Shown piece after piece: positions 58,303 through 64,000 of a stretch of 64,000 nucleotides of DNA. A model generated the notes under the pieces. It did no database searches and was not told the DNA's origin. It saw only the letters and a list, made by a program, of their open reading frames with translations. A program made the position numbers and the translations under genes. Position 1 is the first letter of the stretch. Each line of letters starts with the position of its first letter. Origin of the DNA: Dyella solisilvae (GTDB lineage Bacteria > Pseudomonadota > Gammaproteobacteria > Xanthomonadales > Rhodanobacteraceae); assembly GCF_003351225.1 (NCBI RefSeq), contig NZ_QQSY01000008.1, positions 1 through 64,000 on the forward strand. The letters run 5' to 3'.

Positions 58303-58429
58303 CACGCTCGATCCCGCTCGAAATAAATCGACCCCTCACCCGAAGCGTCAGGCAGCCACAAAAGCCTGCGCGCTGTAACAAGCAGTGAAACGTGCGGAGT
58401 GTAGGAACTGCACGACCGACATCGCAATG

Positions 58430-58700
58430 CTTACGCGCAGTCAGGCGCGAATAAACGGAACCACTTGCAGCAACCCGATGGAATTCATCGCGTTAGGGCG
58501 CAATGGCGCGACACCACGACAACACTGTAAACATGACCATGACTGCGCAAGTTCATTCGCCATGATGCGCGAATTGACGCGCCATTGACGACGCAATGGC
58601 GTTGCCTCGCAGTTGTGTCGAAAAGAAGGAAATTTCGGCAAGACAAGAAATCACGCCGTCTGTCATCACGTTGGTAAATGCGCCATGAACAGCCGAGGCA
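58430..58700. repeat. Duplicated far-upstream block of S53 peptidase 3
   Basis: Counterpart of 54130-54400 (shared CATGACCATG, GAAGGAAATTTCG, CATCACGTT-GTAAATGC). The gap 58161-58756 contains this block and the leader and no gene. Confidence 0.55.
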
Positions 58701-58756
58701 ACTTGCGACCATTTTCGCTTGGACGGCTAAACGTCCAAGAAGATCGCGTCGCAACG

Positions 58757-59524
58757 CTACTTCACGCGCCGCGCATCCCGCTCGCGCGCCTCGTGCAGCT
58801 TGGCGTACTTTAAAAATGCATAGAACGCGCCAGTGACGCTCGCGATGAAACCGGCCCAGCCGTTAAGGAAATAACGCTTGCCGATGTACTGGCGCAGGAA
58901 GAACACCGGTGGGTAGAACACCATGCGCAACCCGGTGAAGCGCTGCTGCTTGCGCAGCTTGTACGCCACCATGCCGGAGGTGTAGCGGTTGATCTTTTCG
59001 ACCCGGGTGGCGATGTCGCCGTCGCCGTCATTGACGAAGTCGGCGCGCCACAGGGTTTTCACCTTGCCGCGCACCTCCACGGCAGAGTGCACCTCGACGT
59101 CGTTCATCCCGCCACGCCGACGGTCGAACAGGCGCAGGTGACCGTTGCGCCAGCTCCAGCGGTGCTGCACCGTCCAGAACATGCGCTCGCGCCGCGGCAG
59201 GCGGAAACCGGCATGGCGCGGCCCCACCAGCGCCCGCTCGATCTCCTCGCGCGTGCCTGGCGAGAGGAGTTCGTCCGCGTCGAGATTGAGGATCCAGTCG
59301 TGGCTGGCCAGGTCGTAGGCCCGCTGCTTCTGGGGGCCGTAGTCGTCGAACGGATGCACCGCCACCCGCGCGCCATGGCGGCGTGCGATATCCACGGTGT
59401 CGTCGCTGGAGCCCGAATCCAGCACCACGATCTCGTCCGCCCAGTCGACCTGGCTCAGGCAGGCATCCAGCGTGTCACCGTTGTTGTAGGTGATCACCAC
59501 GACTGAAAGTGGTTCGCGCTTCAT
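58757..59524 (-). CDS. Family-2 glycosyltransferase, LPS core type (WaaE/KdtX-like)
   Basis: A 255-residue cytoplasmic-face glycosyltransferase. VVVITYNNGDTLDACLSQVDWADEIVVLDSGSSDDTV at the N-terminus and LNLDADELLSPGTREEI (metal-binding DAD) are the GT2 signature. The C-terminal YIGKRYFLNGWAGFIASVTGAFYAFLKYAK forms membrane-associated helices. It resembles WaaE/KdtX enzymes that add a hexose to the inner core. The start overlaps the TGA of the ligase gene (ATGA), so translation is coupled. Confidence 0.9.
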   Translation of the reverse strand: MKREPLSVVVITYNNGDTLDACLSQVDWADEIVVLDSGSSDDTVDIARRHGARVAVHPFDDYGPQKQRAYDLASHDWILNLDADELLSPGTREEIERALVGPRHAGFRLPRRERMFWTVQHRWSWRNGHLRLFDRRRGGMNDVEVHSAVEVRGKVKTLWRADFVNDGDGDIATRVEKINRYTSGMVAYKLRKQQRFTGLRMVFYPPVFFLRQYIGKRYFLNGWAGFIASVTGAFYAFLKYAKLHEARERDARRVK

Positions 59525-60792
59525 GCCGCGGTTCCCCGCTGCGCCGGGTGCACGTACAGCGCCGCGCACCACAGGCCGAGTAGCCAGGCGAACAGCAGGC
59601 CCCACCAGGCTGAGTAGAAGGCCAGGTGCGTATTGAGCGGAAACAGCATCACGCCCAACGCGAGCGTGACCGGGAACGCGCGGCTACGCGGCGTCGCTCC
59701 CACGCGCCGCCAGGCCGCCAGCGCGGCGCCGATCGCCGCCAGCCAGCACAGCATCCCCAGCGTGCCGGTCTCGGTGAGCACCTCCAGCACCCACTGATGC
59801 GCGTGGCAGGCGCCCTCGCCCACCCCGCAGGCCTCATCCGACACCACGAAGTGGTCATTGGCCGGCGCATAGGCCGGATAAGCGTTGCGGAAGGCGCGCA
59901 CGCCCACACCGTTGATCGGGTGCGCCTTGAACATCGACAGGCTGGTGCGCCAGATGTCCAGGCGCCCGCTCAAGGCGGTGTCCAGCCCCTGGTCCGAACC
60001 CTGGAGCGCCTGCAGCGTGCGCTCCATGCGCAGTTGGAAGCGGTCCGAGGTCTTCCAGGCCACGCCACCGGCCAGCACGAGCAGCGCGAGGCCCAGCCCG
60101 GTCGCGGCGAGGAAGCGCAACGGCGATCCGGTGACTCGCCAGGCAAAACCCAGCGTCACCAGCGCGTAGCACACCCACGAGCCACGCGAGCCCGACAGCA
60201 GCACCGGCCCCAGCAGCAGCAGGAAGGCCAACATCAATCCACGCAGGCCCCATCGACGGTGGGCCGTCCACAGCACGAACGGCGACAGCACCGACAGCGT
60301 GGGGCCCAGCTTGAGGTTGGTGGCGCCGAAGATGCCGGAGATGCGCTCCGCCTCGGCTCGCCCGCCCAGGCTCCAGCCGGTCACCGCCTGCACCCAGGCA
60401 TCCACGGCCCACAGGGCCACCACCACGGCGACGGCGAGGTACAGCGCATCGAGCTTTTCCTCGCGGCGGATCGCAAAGCAGGCGTACAACCCCAGCGGCA
60501 CGTAGCGCAGCAGCGCGGCCACGGTCGACCAGCTCTTGCTGGGCGCCACTGAGTCGACCGCCGAGATCAGCGCCGCCGCCACGTAAGCGGCCAGCAACCA
60601 CAACAGCAAACGGGCGCCGGCATGCTCGCGCAGGGCCGAGGGGTGTCTTACGAACAGCAGCACCACGCCGACCAGGCACAGGAAGGTTCCCAGCTCGGAG
60701 CTGCGCCCGAACGGCAACAGCGCGATGACAAGCCAGAATGGCAGCAGTGGCGAGCGCAGGGCTGCCTTCAGGGCGGGAACGAATGAATTCAT
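59521..60792 (-). CDS. O-antigen ligase (WaaL/Wzy_C type) membrane protein
   Basis: A 423-residue polytopic inner-membrane protein with 10-12 helices and a large periplasmic loop. The Wzy_C core is visible: SGSRGSWVCYALVTLG, SGRLDIWRTSLSMFKAHPINGVGVRAFRNAYP and HAHQWVLEVLTETGTLGML with the conserved loop His. It probably ligates O-antigen to lipid A-core, but a polymerase (Wzy) role is not excluded by sequence. Sits between two glycosyltransferase genes in a tight operon. Confidence 0.88.
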   Translation of the reverse strand: MNSFVPALKAALRSPLLPFWLVIALLPFGRSSELGTFLCLVGVVLLFVRHPSALREHAGARLLLWLLAAYVAAALISAVDSVAPSKSWSTVAALLRYVPLGLYACFAIRREEKLDALYLAVAVVVALWAVDAWVQAVTGWSLGGRAEAERISGIFGATNLKLGPTLSVLSPFVLWTAHRRWGLRGLMLAFLLLLGPVLLSGSRGSWVCYALVTLGFAWRVTGSPLRFLAATGLGLALLVLAGGVAWKTSDRFQLRMERTLQALQGSDQGLDTALSGRLDIWRTSLSMFKAHPINGVGVRAFRNAYPAYAPANDHFVVSDEACGVGEGACHAHQWVLEVLTETGTLGMLCWLAAIGAALAAWRRVGATPRSRAFPVTLALGVMLFPLNTHLAFYSAWWGLLFAWLLGLWCAALYVHPAQRGTAA

Positions 60793-60859
60793 GCGGACAG
60801 GATGTGGTCGCGGCGCACGCATTGTAGGTGACGTCGCCGCTCCATCGATCCGCGCGGAC

Positions 60860-62011
60860 TCAGGCGGCGGCGATCTCGTCGTACAGGGCCAGGGTGGCCT
60901 GCTGCATGTCGCTGAGGCGATAGCTCTGCAGCATCGGGATCGGCGGCGCCACGCGCAGCAGTTCGGCCGCACGTTCGACCAGACGCTCGCGATCGGCCGG
61001 CGGCACGCGGCCGGCCGGATAGAGCTCGGACAGCAGCTCGCCGACGCCACCGTGGGCATAGCCCAGCACCGGGCGGCACAACGACAAGGCCTCGATGACC
61101 GTGCGCCCGAACGACTCCGGCTTGTTGGACAGCTGCAGCACCAGCGAGGAGATCGCATAGATGTCGCGGATGTCCGAACGCGGCGGCGTCAGCACCACCT
61201 GCGATTCCAGGCCGCGCTCGCGGATCAGGCTGCGCAACTCTTCCACGTAGGCTTCGCGGCCGGGCTCGATCACGCCCAGCAGCAGCAGCCGCGCGTCGAT
61301 GCCGCGGCGCTTCAGTTCGGCCAGCAGCTCGACGGCGTCGTGGTGACCCTTCAACCGCGTGCCCCGACCGGGCAGCGTGAGCAGCGGGGCGCCCGCCAGG
61401 GCCGGGTATTCGGCGAAGAACGCCTTGTTCCAGCCGTCGTCGGGGCGATGCCCATAGGGGAAAGCGTCCGGGTCGATGCCGCGGGGGATCACCCGCACGC
61501 GGGCCGGCTCCAGCCACGGGTAATGGCTGAGCATGAAGTCTCGAAGCGTCTGCGACACCGCGATGACCCGCTCGCCGCGCAACAGGATGGCGCTGTAGCG
61601 CCCCGGTGAGTTCCGGCCGTGCACCGTCGTGACGAAATGCGGGGCCGGCTTGAGCCCCTTGATCGCCCACCAGCCCAGCCAGGCAGGCAGGCGCGAGCGG
61701 GCGTGCACGATATCCGGCTTGAGCTCACGCAGCACGCGCCGCAGTGCGCCCACTTTCATCAGCGTGCCTAGGGACTTGCGACCAACATCCAGCGTGATGT
61801 GGCGGCTGCCCTCGGCTTCCAACTGGGCCACCATGCGACCGCCCGCCGAGATCACGACGGACTGATGCCCCGCCTGGACCAGCGCGCGGCCGATTTCCAG
61901 AGCGGAACGCTCCGCCCCGCCCGCGTCCAGGGCAGGGATCAGCTGCACGACGGTCAACGACCTCACTGGCGTGGCGATTGCTGACATGATGGGTTCAAAA
62001 GGTGCCTTCAT
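60860..62011 (-). CDS. Family-4 glycosyltransferase, LPS synthesis
   Basis: A 383-residue GT-B enzyme. LIPALDAGGAERSALEIGRAL at the N-terminus, ARSRLPAWLGWWAIKG, TTVHGRNSPGRYSAILLRGERVIAVSQ, and the C-terminal E-x7-E motif (ESFGRTVIEALSLCRPVLGYAHGGVGELL) define the family. ATG 62011 is taken; TTG 62023 and ATG 61987 are alternatives, none with a strong ribosome site. First gene of the GT4-ligase-GT2 cluster. Confidence 0.9.
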   Translation of the reverse strand: MKAPFEPIMSAIATPVRSLTVVQLIPALDAGGAERSALEIGRALVQAGHQSVVISAGGRMVAQLEAEGSRHITLDVGRKSLGTLMKVGALRRVLRELKPDIVHARSRLPAWLGWWAIKGLKPAPHFVTTVHGRNSPGRYSAILLRGERVIAVSQTLRDFMLSHYPWLEPARVRVIPRGIDPDAFPYGHRPDDGWNKAFFAEYPALAGAPLLTLPGRGTRLKGHHDAVELLAELKRRGIDARLLLLGVIEPGREAYVEELRSLIRERGLESQVVLTPPRSDIRDIYAISSLVLQLSNKPESFGRTVIEALSLCRPVLGYAHGGVGELLSELYPAGRVPPADRERLVERAAELLRVAPPIPMLQSYRLSDMQQATLALYDEIAAA

Positions 62012-62084
62012 CCCTAGAGGCAAGCAGCAATCGTGCCTAAAACGGCGATGACGAATATTTCAGTTGCAACCGTCAGGCTGAAAC

Positions 62085-62291
62085 TCAGTCCCGCAGCACG
62101 TAATGCGCGCCACAATAAGGACATGTGGACTCGCCGCCATCGTCGACGATCGGCAGATACACCTTCGGATGGGAGTTCCACAGGGCCATTCCGGGCATCG
62201 GGCAGGACAGCGGAAGGTCCGCGCGCGTCACTTCATAACGATTTTCGGCATTCGCCGGGATCAGCGGGGCAGCCGCAGGGGAACGCGACAT
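62085..62291 (-). CDS. Small zinc-finger protein (zf-CHCC type)
   Basis: A 68-residue protein with a C-H-C-C zinc site: LSCPMPGMALWNSHPKVYLPI then STCPYCGAHYVL (Cys, His and CxxC). It is the family related to the NDUFS6 subunit, common next to LPS or envelope genes in Xanthomonadales. ATG 62291 has GGAG 9 bases upstream; ATG 62306 is upstream of that site. Function is unknown; a role in metal handling or assembly is inferred. Confidence 0.88.
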   Translation of the reverse strand: MSRSPAAAPLIPANAENRYEVTRADLPLSCPMPGMALWNSHPKVYLPIVDDGGESTCPYCGAHYVLRD

Positions 62292-62500
62292 GGGGGAAAA
62301 CTCCATCTGGATACCGAATCCACCATGTTAGCAGGCCGGCCCATGGCCGCCACGACTCACGCGAACTTGCCTCGCCTTAGGACATAGTCCGTGCGACCAA
62401 TGTCGGGTGGTCGCGAGGCCGCCTGAGAATGCGCGCGCAGGGGAGGTTCCCGGTCGCACCGCGTCCGGTGCGCATTCGAGCCCGGCCCGGAAGGACTGCC

Positions 62501-63709
62501 ATGGACTTTGCAAAGATCTTCAGCCGCATCAAGGCGATCCTCAGCACGCCCCAGACCGAGTGGCCGGTGATAGCCGCCGAGCCCGACAGCGTCGCGGGTC
62601 TGTATCGCGGTTACATCTGCATCGTGGCGGCGCTGCCGGCGATCGCCCATTTCATCAAGGGCAGCCTGATCGGCTACGGCGCCGTTGGCGTGAATCTGCA
62701 CCTGCCGCTGGGCATGGGACTGCTGGGCATGGTGCTGCGTTACCTGCTGACCCTGCTGGCGACCTACGTGGTGGCGCTGGTGGTCAACGCGCTGGCCCCG
62801 ACTTTTGGCGGCCAGAAGGATCCCTTGCAGGGACTCAAGTCGGTCGCCTACGCCTGGACCGCCGGATGGGTGGGCGGCGTCGGCGTGATCCTTCCGTGGA
62901 TCGGCTGGCTGGTGGCCATCGCCGGCGTGATCTACGGCATCTACCTGCTCTACCTCGGCTTGCCCCACACCATGCGCTGCCCACAGGACAAGGCCGGCGG
63001 CTATACCGCGGTGACCGTCATCATCGCCATCGTGCTGAGCTGGATCATTGGCCTGACGGTGGCCGCCATGATCGGCACGGCGACCCTGGGCGGCGCCTCG
63101 ATGACCAGCCTGCGCGTCAGCGACGGCCACGGCGGCGAAGTCGCGGTCGATCCCAACACGGCGCTGGGCAAGATCGCTGCGATGAGCCAGGGCGCACAGC
63201 AGGCCGGCAAGGAGATCGCCGACGCGCAGAAGCCCGGCGGCGGCCAGGTGCAGTCACTGTCCCCGGATGCCATCAAGGCCTTCCTGCCCGAGACACTGGC
63301 CGGCCTCAAGCGCGAGAACTTCTCGGCGCAGCGCAATGATTCGATGGGCGTGCTGGTCACCACCGCCCGCGCGGACTACGGCGACGGCCAGGGCCACGAT
63401 GTGCAGCTGGAAGTGGCCGACACCGGCAACATGCGCGGCATGATGGCCATGGCCAGCGCGATCGCCCCCGATTCCGAACAGCAGACCGAGCACGGCTACC
63501 AGAAGACCTACACCAGCAACGGGCGCCTCGTGCACGAATCCTGGGACAGCCAGAGCAAGAGTGGCGAATACGGCGTGATCGTCGCCCAGCGCTACACCGT
63601 CAAAGCCAGCGGCAACGCCGACAGCATCGACCTGCTCAAGCAGGTGGTGGGCGGCGTGGACCTCGACAAGCTCGAAACGCTCAAGAACGAGGGCGTGAGC
63701 AACCAGTGA
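62501..63709 (+). CDS. Yip1-domain membrane protein
   Basis: A 402-residue inner-membrane protein. The N-terminal half is a Yip1/DUF1282-type domain with five hydrophobic helices (MDFAKIFSRIKAILSTPQTEWPVIAAEPDS, LPRCP-like segment QDKAGG, IIAIVLSWIIGL). The C-terminal half (about 215-402) is a soluble domain with alternating strands, including LETLKNEGVSNQ. The bacterial Yip1 function is unknown. AAGGA precedes the ATG. It ends in a clear bidirectional terminator. Confidence 0.88.
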   Translation: MDFAKIFSRIKAILSTPQTEWPVIAAEPDSVAGLYRGYICIVAALPAIAHFIKGSLIGYGAVGVNLHLPLGMGLLGMVLRYLLTLLATYVVALVVNALAPTFGGQKDPLQGLKSVAYAWTAGWVGGVGVILPWIGWLVAIAGVIYGIYLLYLGLPHTMRCPQDKAGGYTAVTVIIAIVLSWIIGLTVAAMIGTATLGGASMTSLRVSDGHGGEVAVDPNTALGKIAAMSQGAQQAGKEIADAQKPGGGQVQSLSPDAIKAFLPETLAGLKRENFSAQRNDSMGVLVTTARADYGDGQGHDVQLEVADTGNMRGMMAMASAIAPDSEQQTEHGYQKTYTSNGRLVHESWDSQSKSGEYGVIVAQRYTVKASGNADSIDLLKQVVGGVDLDKLETLKNEGVSNQ

Positions 63710-63732
63710 TCCCGAGCGTAGTACCCAGCAAA

Positions 63733-63768
63733 AAGCCCGCACCGGGATTGGTGCGGGCTTCTTTTTTT
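63733..63768. terminator. Bidirectional terminator between Yip1 and yceI genes
   Basis: AAGCCCGCACC/GGTGCGGGCTT 11-base-pair stem (63733-63743, 63750-63760), followed by C and TTTTTTT on the plus strand and TTTT on the minus. Confidence 0.93.
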
Positions 63769-63788
63769 GCCCAGCGAGGGCGAACGCC

Positions 63789-64000
63789 TTACTTGGTGGC
63801 TTCGGTCTTCGGCACCGACGCCTCGGTGGTGATGTGCACCTGGATCTCGTCGCTGACGTTCGGCACGTAAGCGCCCACGCCGAAGTCCGAACGCTTGATC
63901 ATGGCGGTGGCGTCGAAGCCCACGGCCGGCACCTTCATCATCGGATGCAGGCCGCTCTTGTTGAGCGTGGCGTCGAGCACCACCGGCTTGGTCACGCCGT
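63789..64000 (-). CDS. YceI-family protein (partial, C-terminal part)
   Basis: Only the C-terminal part (about 70 residues) is in the window; the gene continues past the right edge. VTKPVVLDATLNKSGLHPMMKVPAVGFDATAMIKRSDFGVGAYVPNVSDEIQVHI is the typical end of the YceI lipocalin-like beta barrel, which binds polyisoprenoids and is usually periplasmic. Any signal peptide is outside the window. Confidence 0.9.
   Translation of the reverse strand, partial: GVTKPVVLDATLNKSGLHPMMKVPAVGFDATAMIKRSDFGVGAYVPNVSDEIQVHITTEASVPKTEATK

Overview
This 64 kb window is high-GC gammaproteobacterial chromosome. Gene content and order (PIMT followed by tolC, PPi-type phosphofructokinase, mpl next to a short-LID adenylate kinase, VirK/YbjX protein, zinc-finger protein beside an LPS glycosyltransferase, dispersed 'PAKAGIQ' repeat, a perfect Crp/Clp-type site) point to Xanthomonadales, most likely Rhodanobacteraceae (Dyella, Luteibacter, Rhodanobacter or Frateuria type). 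That placement is inferred from protein resemblance, not from a marker gene. I saw no tRNA, rRNA, CRISPR array, phage or insertion sequence.

0.3-6.2 kb is housekeeping: DUF192 protein, rubredoxin, thiE, hemL with an overlapping HAD phosphatase, a voltage-gated-type ion channel with a C-terminal zinc ribbon, and argD. 6.2-7.0 kb is a gene-free stretch holding a textbook sigma-54 promoter, a GGA-rich putative small RNA ending in a strong hairpin, and a separate long stem-loop. It faces the 3' end of a sigma-54 activator gene (7.0-8.4 kb), which has a perfect Crp/Clp palindrome upstream. 8.7-17.2 kb is a minus-strand acid-resistance set: exported repeat protein, AdiC-type antiporter, two AdiA-type decarboxylases and a DcaP-like porin. 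Then come an outer-membrane barrel, a SulP transporter, a tripartite RND efflux operon (20.6-26.4 kb), and potE coupled to an orphan family-3 binding protein (26.5-28.8 kb).

29-40 kb carries an SDR, a LON-domain protein, mpl, adk, a VOC protein overlapping a PPi-dependent phosphofructokinase, an alpha/beta hydrolase, an RcnB-like protein, a K+-independent H+-pyrophosphatase (hppA), a 2OG-Fe(II) oxygenase and soluble pyrophosphatase (ppa). Three PPi-handling enzymes therefore lie within 7 kb. 40.9-46.4 kb has thiC with a TPP riboswitch, a TetR regulator with a palindromic promoter region, PIMT and tolC.

46.5-62.3 kb is an LPS/envelope locus (waaA, LpxL-type acyltransferase, VirK/YbjX, GT2, O-antigen ligase, GT4, zinc-finger protein) interrupted by three paralogous S53 (sedolisin-type) peptidase genes. 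Acyltransferase remnants between the peptidases show the array grew by segmental duplication. Each peptidase keeps a conserved structured leader and terminator. The window ends with a Yip1-family membrane protein and a YceI gene cut by the edge.

Most noteworthy: the sigma-54/small-RNA/activator arrangement at 6.3-8.5 kb and the S53 duplication array with covarying leader hairpins.
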